Part shown: piece after piece, positions 1 to 6,810 of the stretch
Position numbering within the stretch: position 1 is the stretch's first letter
How the letters are laid out: the number at the start of each line of letters is the position of its first letter
Assembly: GCF_001552715.1 (NCBI RefSeq)
Contig: NZ_BCRS01000008.1
Span: forward strand, 1 to 64,000
DNA: 64,000 nt
Direction: 5' to 3'
Source: Mycolicibacterium vaccae NBRC 14118 = CIP 105934
Lineage (GTDB): Bacteria > Actinomycetota > Actinomycetes > Mycobacteriales > Mycobacteriaceae
Notes under the pieces: generated by a model
What the model was told of the DNA's origin: nothing
The model's database searches: none
What the model saw: only the letters and a program-made list of their open reading frames with translations
Translations under genes and position numbers: made by a program

Positions 1-661
1 GGCCGGCGGCTGGGCGCGGCAGCGCGTCGCCGCGACGGGAAACCTCGCCGTACTGCCCGAGTCGGTCGACTTCGCCGCCGCTGCCGCGCTTCCGGTGGCC
101 GGAGTGACGGCGCTGCAGGCGATCCGGGAACTCGGCCCGGTGGTCGGCCGACGTGTCCTGATCACCGGCGCGTCCGGTGGAGTGGGCAGATTCGCGGTGC
201 AACTCGCGGCGCGGGCCGGTGCCCACGTCGTGGCCGCGGTCGGCAGCCCCGCACGGGGCGCCGGGCTGCGCGAACTCGGCGCCGACGAGGTGGTGGTCGG
301 GCTCGACGACGTCACCGAACCGCTGTTCGGGGTGCTCGACAACGTCGGCGGTCCGCTGTTGGCTCAGGCGTTCAGCCTGCTCGGGGACGGCGGTTCACTG
401 CTGTCGATCGGGATGGCCTCGGGTCAGCCGACCACCATCGACTTCGAGGCCGAGCGACGCCGGTACACCCGGAAGCAGCTGGCGCCGTTCAACGTTCGGT
501 TTCCCCTCGACGCCGACATGCGCTATCTGGTGCAGCTGCTCGCCGACGGTGGACTGGACCCGCAGATCGGGCTGCGCGACTCCTGGGACAACGTGACCGC
601 TGCCGCCGAGGCGCTACTGAACCGGAAGGTCGCCGGCAAGGCGGTGCTGGACGTGCGCTGA
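1..661 (+). CDS. Zinc-binding-dehydrogenase / quinone-oxidoreductase family protein, 3' part (5' end outside the window)
   Basis: The frame is open from base 2, so the gene begins before the window; about 219 C-terminal residues are present. They show the medium-chain dehydrogenase/reductase cofactor domain: a glycine-rich TGASGGVG loop after VLITG, then alternating strands and helices, and a typical ending in KVAGKAVLDV. Members are NAD(P)H-dependent quinone or enone reductases. The catalytic N-terminal domain is not visible, so the substrate and zinc dependence cannot be judged. It converges with the ABC transporter genes, leaving only 10 bases between the two stop codons. Confidence 0.85.
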   Translation, partial: AGGWARQRVAATGNLAVLPESVDFAAAAALPVAGVTALQAIRELGPVVGRRVLITGASGGVGRFAVQLAARAGAHVVAAVGSPARGAGLRELGADEVVVGLDDVTEPLFGVLDNVGGPLLAQAFSLLGDGGSLLSIGMASGQPTTIDFEAERRRYTRKQLAPFNVRFPLDADMRYLVQLLADGGLDPQIGLRDSWDNVTAAAEALLNRKVAGKAVLDVR

Positions 662-671
662 CCGGTGTGCC

Positions 672-1496
672 TCAGTTCTTGGCTCCCCGCAGCTCATGGG
701 ACAGCGCCTCCAGCTCGTCACCACCGGCCATCTGCTGGGTGAGGTGCTCCAGCGTGAGGTCGTCGTAGCTGCAGTCCAGCTTCTGACTACCGCGGTTGAG
801 CAGCACGAAGTGGTCGCCGACCAGGTGCGCGTGATGCGGGTTGTGCGTGATGAACACGACGCCGAAGCCGGCCTCCTTGGCGGCGGTGATGTACTTCAGC
901 ACCACACCGGACTGTTTGACACCCAGCGCCGCCGTCGGCTCGTCGAGGATCAGCACCCGGGCGCCGAAGAACACCGCGCGCGCGATCGCCACGCACTGCT
1001 TCTGGCCACCCGAGAGCGAACCGATCGGCACGTCCACGTCGGGCAGGTCGATACCCATCTTGGACAGCTCCGTCAGCGTGGTCGCCCGCATCGCGTTGGC
1101 GTCCAACGACCACGGGAACGACTTCTTGCGCAGCTCCTGGCCGAGAAAGAAGTTGCGCCACACCGGCATCAACGGCACGACGGCCAGGTTCTGGTACACG
1201 GTCGCGATGCCCTTGCTCAGGGCCTCCGCCGGCGAACTGAACTTGATCGGCTCCCCGTCGACCAGAAGCTCACCGTCGGTCTGCTGGTGCAGCCCGGCGA
1301 TGATCTTGATCAGCGTGGATTTCCCCGCGCCGTTGTCACCGAGAATGCCGGTGACCTCGCCGGGGTGAACACGCAGGCTGATGCCTTGAAGCGCGGTGAT
1401 GTTGCCGTAGGACTTGCCGATGTCCCGCAGCTCGACCAGCGGCACCTTGCCGCCGGCTTGCGCGTCGTTGCTCGGCTTTTCGACAGAGATGGTCAT
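672..1496 (-). CDS. Sugar/cyclitol ABC importer, ATP-binding protein (single ATPase domain)
   Basis: This is the ATPase of a carbohydrate importer, 274 residues. Walker A GDNGAGKST lies near residues 53-61, the signature LSGGQKQ and Walker B VLILDEPT in the second half, and a switch histidine in VFITHNPHH. It carries one nucleotide-binding domain, unlike the tandem-domain RbsA/XylG type of about 500 residues, so it resembles the shorter FrcA-like ATPases and presumably works as a homodimer. It starts 4 bases after the permease stop and is the last gene of the receptor-permease-ATPase operon. The link to inositol is inferred from the neighbouring iol genes and the shared operator. Confidence 0.9.
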   Translation of the reverse strand: MTISVEKPSNDAQAGGKVPLVELRDIGKSYGNITALQGISLRVHPGEVTGILGDNGAGKSTLIKIIAGLHQQTDGELLVDGEPIKFSSPAEALSKGIATVYQNLAVVPLMPVWRNFFLGQELRKKSFPWSLDANAMRATTLTELSKMGIDLPDVDVPIGSLSGGQKQCVAIARAVFFGARVLILDEPTAALGVKQSGVVLKYITAAKEAGFGVVFITHNPHHAHLVGDHFVLLNRGSQKLDCSYDDLTLEHLTQQMAGGDELEALSHELRGAKN

Positions 1497-1500
1497 CGAA

Positions 1501-2559
1501 TCACTTCTTCGCTGCGTAGTTGCGGAAGGCGTTGTTGGCGATCACCGCGAAGAGCAGCATCGCGCCCAGGAAGAACTTGAACCAGTCGGGGTCCCAACCC
1601 GCATACACGATGCCCTGGTTGGTCATGCCGAAGATGAACGCACCGATGGCCGCACCGATCGCCGTGCCGTAACCACCCGTCAGCAGGCAGCCACCGATCA
1701 CCGCGGCGATGATGTAGAAGAACTCGTTGCCGATGCCCTGGCCGGACTGCACGGTGTTGAAATTGAACAGCAGGTGCATGCCGACGAACCACGCGCAGAA
1801 CCCGACGAACATGAACAACCCGATCTTGACCTTGGTGACGGGAACACCAACGGCGCGAGCACTGTCGGCGTCGCCGCCGACTGCGAAGATCCAGTTGCCG
1901 ATCCGGGTCTTGAACAACACCCAGGTCGCCACGGCGGTGAACACCAGCCACCACACGACGGTGATCCGGATGCTGACCCCGAACAGCGTGAACGACGAGG
2001 CGAACACCTTCTGCGCCGATTCCCAGCCCTGCATGTCGCTGACGCTCTGCGTGGCGACCTGACCGGCGACCAGCTTGGTGACCGCCAGGTTGATGCCGGC
2101 GAGCATGAAGAACGTGCTCAGCGTGATCAGGAAGCTCGGGATCTTGGTCTTCATCACGAGATAGCCGTTGAAGAACCCGACGGCCAGCGCCAGGATCAGC
2201 GCCAGCAGCGCGCCCACCCACAGGTTCAGGTGCAGGTTGTAGGCGAGCATCGAGGCTGCCAGCGAGCTGAACGTCACGGCCACACCGGCCGACAGGTCGA
2301 ACTCGCCGCCGATCATCAGCACCGCGACACCGCAGGCCATGATGCCGATGGTGGAGCTGGCGTAGAGCACGGTGGCCAGCGACGAGGCCTCACGGAACGG
2401 GGCCGCCACCAGCAGGAAGAACACGAAGATGCCGATCGCGCCGATGCCTGCGCCCATCTCGGGCCGGATCAGGATGCGCTGCAGCCGGTTCCGTTCCTTG
2501 ACCCGTTCGTCTCGGACCACCTTGTGGGCGGAGACGTCGAGAGCTTCCTGCGTCGTCAT
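1501..2559 (-). CDS. Sugar/cyclitol ABC importer, permease
   Basis: A 352-residue membrane protein of the RbsC/XylH permease family, with about ten hydrophobic segments and the family block GGEFDLSAGVAVTFSSL. An upstream in-frame start at 2658 exists, but it would add a polar segment encoded by a duplicated repeat. The ATG at 2559 has a strong GGAGGG ribosome site 6-7 bases upstream and is preferred. The protein forms the transmembrane channel for the substrate delivered by the lipoprotein receptor encoded upstream. The receptor stop lies about 60 bases before this start, with the direct repeat between them. Confidence 0.9.
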   Translation of the reverse strand: MTTQEALDVSAHKVVRDERVKERNRLQRILIRPEMGAGIGAIGIFVFFLLVAAPFREASSLATVLYASSTIGIMACGVAVLMIGGEFDLSAGVAVTFSSLAASMLAYNLHLNLWVGALLALILALAVGFFNGYLVMKTKIPSFLITLSTFFMLAGINLAVTKLVAGQVATQSVSDMQGWESAQKVFASSFTLFGVSIRITVVWWLVFTAVATWVLFKTRIGNWIFAVGGDADSARAVGVPVTKVKIGLFMFVGFCAWFVGMHLLFNFNTVQSGQGIGNEFFYIIAAVIGGCLLTGGYGTAIGAAIGAFIFGMTNQGIVYAGWDPDWFKFFLGAMLLFAVIANNAFRNYAAKK

Positions 2560-2571
2560 GACATTCCCTCC

Positions 2572-2624
2572 TTCGCGCAAGCGCTCATCAGGCGCGCTCT
2601 CTTCTTCGCGCAAGCGCTCATCAG
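2572..2624. repeat. Duplicated 20-bp unit between receptor and permease genes
   Basis: The 20-base unit at 2572-2591 is repeated exactly at 2605-2624, a period of 33. On the minus strand each copy carries TGATGA followed by GCGCTTGCGCGAAG; the first-transcribed copy supplies the receptor stop codon and the second runs into the permease ribosome site. The same core, with two changes, forms the first codons of the receptor gene (about 3619-3637). The arrangement suggests a local tandem duplication. Confidence 0.85.
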
Positions 2625-3637
2625 CGCGTCCCGCCCTTGGCGTATTCAGCGACCGCATCGATGTTCGACTTGTCGATGAACGCCGGACCCGTCAGGGTCG
2701 GCTGTCCGCCGCCGATGACGTTGCCGTTGGTCAGGTAGAGCCACAGCGAGTCGACGGCGAGGTAGCCCTGCAGATAGGGCTGCTGGTCGACGGCCCACTG
2801 CACGCCACCCTTTTGAATCTCCTCCACCAGTGCGGCGTTGGTGTCGAACGTGCCGATCTTGGCGGTGCTGCCTGCGTTGCCGGCCGACTGCACCGCGGTC
2901 AGCGCGAACGGGGCGCCCAGGGTGACGATGTAGTCGATCGCCGGATCCTGTTGCAGCTTGGCGGTGATGGTGGACTCCACGGACGGCATGTCCTTGCCGT
3001 TGACGTTGAGGATCTCGGTGGCGGGGAACGTCTCCTTGACGCCGGCGCAGCGGGCCTCGAGGTCGACGTGGCCCTGCTCCTGGATCACGCAGATGGCCTT
3101 GGTGGCGTTCTCGCTGCGGAGCCGGTCACCGACGCCCTGGCCGGCGATGCGGCCGTCCTGACCGAAATACTCCTTGACGCCCATGGCCTTCCAGGAGTCC
3201 ATCCCCGCGTTGAAGGCGACCACCGGGATACCCTTGGCCTCAGCGGCTTTCACCGCCGCCTGCACGGCATCCGGCTTGGCCAGCGTGATCGCGATACCGT
3301 CGACACCGCTGTCGATCGCCGACTGGACCAGGTTGGCCTGGTTGGGCGCCTCTGGGTCGTTGGAGTAGCGCAGCTCGATGTTGTCCTTCTTGGCCGCCGT
3401 CTCGGCGCCCTTGCGGACCAGATCCCAGAACGAGTCACCCGGCACCTCATGGGTGATCATCGCGATCGTCTTGCGGGGCGTGTCCACGGTGCCACCGCCG
3501 CCGCCCTCACCCGATTGCTGGGGGGCTCCGCCGGTGGAGGAGCACGACGCGATGCCGAACGCGAGAACACCTGCCCCCGCGATCGCTGCGAGCCGCTTGA
3601 ACGCCTGGTGTCTTCTGCTCTTCGCGCGAGCGCCCAT
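2621..3637 (-). CDS. Sugar/cyclitol ABC importer, substrate-binding lipoprotein
   Basis: A 338-residue periplasmic-binding-protein-type receptor of the ribose/galactose/inositol class. The chosen ATG at 3637 has a GGAGA site upstream; the frame extends 37 codons further, but that segment overlies the promoter region. The N-terminus has basic residues, a hydrophobic stretch and a lipobox ending in IASC, so it should be lipid-anchored on the outer face of the membrane. The two-lobed fold is visible as alternating strands (IAMITHEVPGDSFWDLV; GIAITLAKPDAVQAAV). It is the first gene of the importer operon, and its promoter region carries the operator shared with iolC. Inositol or a related cyclitol as ligand is an inference from context. 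Confidence 0.9.
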   Translation of the reverse strand: MGARAKSRRHQAFKRLAAIAGAGVLAFGIASCSSTGGAPQQSGEGGGGGTVDTPRKTIAMITHEVPGDSFWDLVRKGAETAAKKDNIELRYSNDPEAPNQANLVQSAIDSGVDGIAITLAKPDAVQAAVKAAEAKGIPVVAFNAGMDSWKAMGVKEYFGQDGRIAGQGVGDRLRSENATKAICVIQEQGHVDLEARCAGVKETFPATEILNVNGKDMPSVESTITAKLQQDPAIDYIVTLGAPFALTAVQSAGNAGSTAKIGTFDTNAALVEEIQKGGVQWAVDQQPYLQGYLAVDSLWLYLTNGNVIGGGQPTLTGPAFIDKSNIDAVAEYAKGGTR

Positions 3638-3743
3638 CACAGTTTCTCCTTGTCCTCGGACTGCCGCGACGCCGTCGTCATCCCTTTCGGGTTGTGCCGG
3701 GCAACACGCCTCATAGGTGATGTAATACGCCTCACAGCGGAAA

Positions 3744-3765
3744 GTCAAGACTTTGTCCTGACATT
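3744..3765 (-). promoter_or_regulatory. Operator shared with the iolC promoter, upstream of the importer operon
   Basis: These 22 bases are the exact reverse complement of 6721-6742 upstream of iolC. They contain TGTCCTGACA at 3754-3763, which fits the motif I recall for the GntR-type inositol regulator IolR of Corynebacterium (KGWCHTRACA). On the minus strand the block ends in a TTGACT -35-like hexamer (3743-3748), so a bound repressor would cover the promoter. A TATTAC -10-like element follows at a short spacing. Confidence 0.75.
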
Positions 3766-3802
3766 AGGACTGCAAGTCATTTGCTGGGGAGGTCGGGGCA
3801 GC

Positions 3803-4795
3803 TCAGGACCGCGGCGGGGCGGTCGACCCGCGCACCACCAGCGTCGGATCCCGCACCAGATCCGCCGTCGCAGCGCCCGGCACGAGGCCGTCCAGGCGGG
3901 CCACGAGGCGCTCCACGGCGACTGCGGCCAAGCCTGCACTGTCCTGGCGGATGGTGGTGAGCTGGATGTGCGCGAGCCCGGCCAACGGGCTGTCGTCGAA
4001 TCCGATCACCGAAACATCCTGCGGCACAGAGATTCCCGATCGGATGAGCACGTCCATCACCCCGAGCGCGCACCGGTCGTTGAAAGCGAAGACCGCGTCG
4101 GGTAACTCCCCCGCCGCGATCATCACCGTGGCAGCTGCGGCCCCGTCACGTTCGGTGAGCCCGCCGGCGGCGACGAGTTCCAGCAGGCCCGCCGCTTTTG
4201 CTGCGCGACGGTAGCCGCGCCGCCGCTCCGCGGCGCCGGGCGCAGTGCCGCCGTCCAGGTACAGGATCCGGCGGTGTCCGAGCCCGACCAGGTGCTCCAC
4301 CCCGGCCACCGCGCCCGCCACATCGTCGCTGCGCACCGCATCGACTCCGCGCACCCGTCGCGCCAGCACGACCAGCGGCAGGCGGGCAGCCAGCTCGCCG
4401 AGTGCGCGGGCAGACAGTTGCGGCCCGACCATGAGCAGGCCTTCACACCGGTCATCGAGCAACGTGCGCACCGCCCGCTCCTCGTCGCGGTGCGGCGTCA
4501 CCGCGCTGAGCACGACGTCGTAGCCGAGCGCTTCGGCGGCGACGTAGATGCCGTCGACCAGATCGGCGTGGAACTCCTGGTGCGCCGAGAAGGTCAGGCC
4601 GACAAGCCTGGTGCGGCGCTGCCGTAGGCGGCGGGCCTGCGGGTCGGGCCGGTACCCGATCTCCTCGGCCGCACACCTGACCCGCTCCCGGGTGCTCTCA
4701 CTGGCACCTGGCGCGTCGCGCATCACGATGGAGACCAGAGCACGCGACACTCCGGCCCGTTCAGCCACGTCCGCGAGCGTCGGCCTCCGTTGCAC
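3803..4795 (-). CDS. LacI-family transcriptional regulator
   Basis: A 330-residue LacI/GalR regulator starting at GTG 4795. The N-terminal helix-turn-helix (TLADVAERAGVSRALVSIVM, residues about 6-25) is followed by a hinge helix region with PQARRLRQ and then a periplasmic-binding-protein-like effector domain. It diverges from the relic/TIM-barrel operon, and two TAGAACGTTCTA-type palindromes lie between them, one only 9 bases upstream of its own start, which suggests autoregulation as well as control of the divergent gene. The effector is unknown; a sugar or cyclitol is likely from context. Confidence 0.92.
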   Translation of the reverse strand: MQRRPTLADVAERAGVSRALVSIVMRDAPGASESTRERVRCAAEEIGYRPDPQARRLRQRRTRLVGLTFSAHQEFHADLVDGIYVAAEALGYDVVLSAVTPHRDEERAVRTLLDDRCEGLLMVGPQLSARALGELAARLPLVVLARRVRGVDAVRSDDVAGAVAGVEHLVGLGHRRILYLDGGTAPGAAERRRGYRRAAKAAGLLELVAAGGLTERDGAAAATVMIAAGELPDAVFAFNDRCALGVMDVLIRSGISVPQDVSVIGFDDSPLAGLAHIQLTTIRQDSAGLAAVAVERLVARLDGLVPGAATADLVRDPTLVVRGSTAPPRS

Positions 4796-4804
4796 GGGTT
4801 CACC

Positions 4805-4818
4805 CTAGAACGTTCCAG
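4805..4818. promoter_or_regulatory. LacI-type operator 1 (imperfect palindrome)
   Basis: CTAGAACGTTCCAG is a 14-base palindrome with one mismatched pair and the central AACGTT expected for LacI/GalR operators. It lies just upstream of the lacI start codon. It matches the perfect palindrome at 4857-4872; the two centres are 53 bp apart, about five helical turns, so looping between two bound dimers is geometrically possible. Confidence 0.8.
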
Positions 4819-4826
4819 CCCCACCG

Positions 4827-4872
4827 TTGACGAGATCCCGTCCGCCCCCTAGCGTTACTAGAACGTTCTAGT
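4827..4872 (+). promoter_or_regulatory. Promoter with overlapping perfect LacI operator 2
   Basis: A TTGACG -35 hexamer (4827-4832), a 17-base spacer and a TAGCGT -10 (4850-4855) make a good sigma-A-type promoter. The perfect 16-base palindrome ACTAGAACGTTCTAGT at 4857-4872 covers the expected start site, the classic position for a repressor. The first translated ORF begins at 4899 behind a GGAG at 4887-4890. Confidence 0.75.
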
Positions 4873-4898
4873 CACCGCTCAGATTCGGAGTTCGACAC

Positions 4899-5045
4899 AT
4901 GTCTTCCCTGTTGTCCTTCGGGCTTATCGGTGCCGGGCAGTCGGCCACCGGGGTCGACGCCCGCACCACCCTCGAAATCGCCCTGGTCGCAAGAGAATCG
5001 GTAGAACGGCAGCTGCCGGTCGTGCTGGAAGGAGCACTCCGGTGA
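4899..5045 (+). pseudogene. Relic of a Gfo/Idh/MocA oxidoreductase: N-terminus joined to C-terminus by internal deletion
   Basis: A 48-codon ORF with its own ATG and GGAG site, ending in a TGA that overlaps the GTG start of the next gene. The first residues (SLLSFGLIGAGQ) look like the start of a Rossmann-fold Gfo/Idh/MocA dehydrogenase, but the glycine-rich loop is cut short. The remainder (DARTTLEIALVARESVERQL, then PVVLEG) looks like the C-terminal end of the same kind of protein. The simplest reading is that roughly 0.9 kb was deleted in frame, leaving start, stop and translational coupling intact. Catalytic function is impossible; a leader role for the downstream gene is conceivable. Confidence 0.7.
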
Positions 5046-5824
5046 GCTTCCAGCTGGCGGTGTGCTCGGAGATGGTCTTCCAGGACATGCCGATCCTGGA
5101 CCGCGTCAGACGCATCGACGACCTCGGCTTCGCGGTCGAGATCTGGAGCTGGCACGACAAGGACCTGGCGGCACTGGCGGCCACCGGCGCGGTCTTCACG
5201 TCGATGACCGGATACCTGCACGGCGACCTGATCGACCCCGCGACCTGCGGCGAGGTGGTGCGCACGGCCGAGTTGAGCATCAAAGCGGCCGAGACACTCG
5301 GCGTCACGCGGCTGAACCTGCATACCGCCGAGCTCGTCGACGGTCAGGCCGCCCGGGCCCGGCAGCGCAGTACCGGGCGGATGTGGCTGACCGCCGCCCG
5401 CACACTGGAGCGACTCGGCGAGCTGGGCGCCGCGGCGGGGGTGACGTTCTGCGTCGAGAACCTGAACACGATCGTCGACCACCCCGGAGTGCCGCTGGCC
5501 CGGGCCAAGGACACGCTCGCGCTGGTCGAGGGCGTGGGCCACCCGAACGTGAAGATGATGCTCGACCTGTATCACGCCCAGATCGGCGAGGGGAACCTGA
5601 TCGAGCTGGTGCACCGCTGCTCCGACGCGATCGGCGAGGTCCAGGTCGCCGACGTGCCCGGCCGCTGCGAGCCGGGCACCGGGGAGATCAACTACGCCGC
5701 GATCGCCGCGGCGCTGCGCGACATCGGTTACACCGGCACCGTCGGCATGGAGGCCTGGGCCGCCGGCGCCGGGACCGCCGGGAGCGAGGCCGCGCTGGCC
5801 GCGTTCCGCGCCGCGTTCACCTGA
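5042..5824 (+). CDS. TIM-barrel sugar isomerase/epimerase-like protein (hydroxypyruvate-isomerase family)
   Basis: A 260-residue protein of the xylose-isomerase-like TIM-barrel superfamily, starting at GTG 5042 inside the stop of the preceding relic (GTGA overlap). Visible family features are the metal-ligand-type acidic residues at strand ends: VEIWSW, CVENLN (Glu), MMLDLYHAQ (Asp, His), VQVADVPGR and a late Glu in GMEAW. Hydroxypyruvate isomerase (Hyi), IolE-type inosose dehydratase and IolI-type isomerase share this fold. The length and GTGEINY block look most like the Hyi group. It is the main gene controlled by the LacI operator pair. It might serve cyclitol metabolism, since no canonical iolE is present here. 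Confidence 0.8.
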   Translation: MSFQLAVCSEMVFQDMPILDRVRRIDDLGFAVEIWSWHDKDLAALAATGAVFTSMTGYLHGDLIDPATCGEVVRTAELSIKAAETLGVTRLNLHTAELVDGQAARARQRSTGRMWLTAARTLERLGELGAAAGVTFCVENLNTIVDHPGVPLARAKDTLALVEGVGHPNVKMMLDLYHAQIGEGNLIELVHRCSDAIGEVQVADVPGRCEPGTGEINYAAIAAALRDIGYTGTVGMEAWAAGAGTAGSEAALAAFRAAFT

Positions 5825-5851
5825 CCGGACCAGCGCCAAGCCGGACCAGCG

Positions 5852-5910
5852 CCGAAATTGCATTCCATGCGCCCGCCACTCGAATTTTGGCGCGTGGAAT
5901 GCGGTTTCGG
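5852..5910. terminator. Long imperfect inverted repeat between convergent genes
   Basis: The 22-base arms 5852-5873 and 5889-5910 pair with about three mismatches around a 15-base loop; the conserved core reads GCATTCCA on one side and TGGAATGC on the other. It lies just after the TIM-barrel stop and just before the GntR stop on the other strand, so it probably acts as a bidirectional terminator. A CCGGACCAGCGCC direct repeat (5825-5837, 5841-5853) precedes it. It may be a dispersed palindromic element. Confidence 0.65.
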
Positions 5911-5919
5911 CGGGGAGTC

Positions 5920-6651
5920 TCAGCGGTCGACGAGCGTGGTGTCGAAGTAGTAGCGCGACGCGCGGTAGCAGTGGTTGCCGAACTCGACGGCGGCACCGGA
6001 GTCGTCGAACGCGGTGCGGGTCATGGTCAGCAGCGGGGCGCTGGGTTTCTCGTCGAGCAGGTGCGCCTCGGTACGTGTGGCGCTGCGCGCGCCGATGCGC
6101 TGCCGGGCCAGCCGGATGTGCACGCCGCGGGCGCGCAGCGACTGGTAGAGGCCGTTGCTCTCCAGCTCGTCGGCGTCGGGGGCGATCTCGACGGGCAGAT
6201 GGTTGGTCATCAACGCCAGCGGTTCGCCGTTGGCGCTTCGCAACCGCTGGATGGACGCCACCTCCCGCCCCTCCGCGAGGTTCAACTCGCGCGCGGTCTC
6301 CTCGTCGGGCGGACCCACCTCGTACCTGAGCAGCTTGGTGCTGGGTTCCTGGCCGGCCCGGGCGAGATCGTCGAACAGGCTGGTCAGCTCCACCCTCCGA
6401 TGCACCGGAGTCTGCACCACCTGGGTGCCGACGCCACGCTTGCGCACCAGCAGCCCCTTGTCGACGAGCTCCTGGATGGCACGGCGGGTTGTCGGCCGCG
6501 ACAGCGTCAACCGCTTCGCCAGAGCGAGCTCATTTTCGAAGCGGTCGCCGGGAGCGAGTTCGCCATCCCGGATGGCCGCCTCGATCGCCTGGGCGAGCTG
6601 GTAATACAGCGGAACCGGGCTTGACCTGTCGAGCTCCACAGTCAGCGGCAC
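5920..6651 (-). CDS. GntR-family regulator with UTRA domain, probable inositol regulator
   Basis: A 243-residue HutC/FarR-type GntR protein. The winged helix-turn-helix occupies about residues 8-75 (PLYYQLAQAIEAAIRDGEL, LTLSRPTTRRAIQELVDKGL, RKRGVGTQVV) and the UTRA ligand domain the remainder, ending in NHCYRASRYYFDTTL. It diverges from iolC, and a 22-bp block shared with the importer promoter lies between them. It is therefore the best candidate repressor for uptake and catabolism; the ligand is presumably an inositol-pathway intermediate. The role is inferred from position and motif, not from a recognised orthologue. Confidence 0.88.
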   Translation of the reverse strand: MPLTVELDRSSPVPLYYQLAQAIEAAIRDGELAPGDRFENELALAKRLTLSRPTTRRAIQELVDKGLLVRKRGVGTQVVQTPVHRRVELTSLFDDLARAGQEPSTKLLRYEVGPPDEETARELNLAEGREVASIQRLRSANGEPLALMTNHLPVEIAPDADELESNGLYQSLRARGVHIRLARQRIGARSATRTEAHLLDEKPSAPLLTMTRTAFDDSGAAVEFGNHCYRASRYYFDTTLVDR

Positions 6652-6720
6652 GTCCGCTCCGATCTCGGGTAGGGCGGGTCAGGGGTAGCTGAATACTAAC
6701 ATCGATTGAGATAAAGATAG

Positions 6721-6767
6721 AATGTCAGGACAAAGTCTTGACATGCCGCCGTGACGCGGGGCACAGT
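6721..6767 (+). promoter_or_regulatory. iol operon promoter with shared GntR-type operator
   Basis: Bases 6721-6742 repeat exactly the block upstream of the importer operon (3744-3765, opposite strand). Inside it TGTCAGGACA (6723-6732) is the reverse complement of the IolR-like core, and AGTCTTGACA (6734-6743) is a second near-match. The TTGACA ending the block (6738-6743) is a consensus -35; CACAGT at 6762-6767, 18 bases on, is a plausible weak -10. Confidence 0.7.
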
Positions 6768-6810
6768 CTTAGTCAGCCACCCACACCTATTCCGTCGGAG
6801 TGACTCTGTG

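Noticed and set aside
1414..2679. A 421-codon plus-strand ORF opposite the ABC permease
   Set aside because: It is a GC-rich antisense shadow with His/Arg/Gly-rich translation and no recognisable family.
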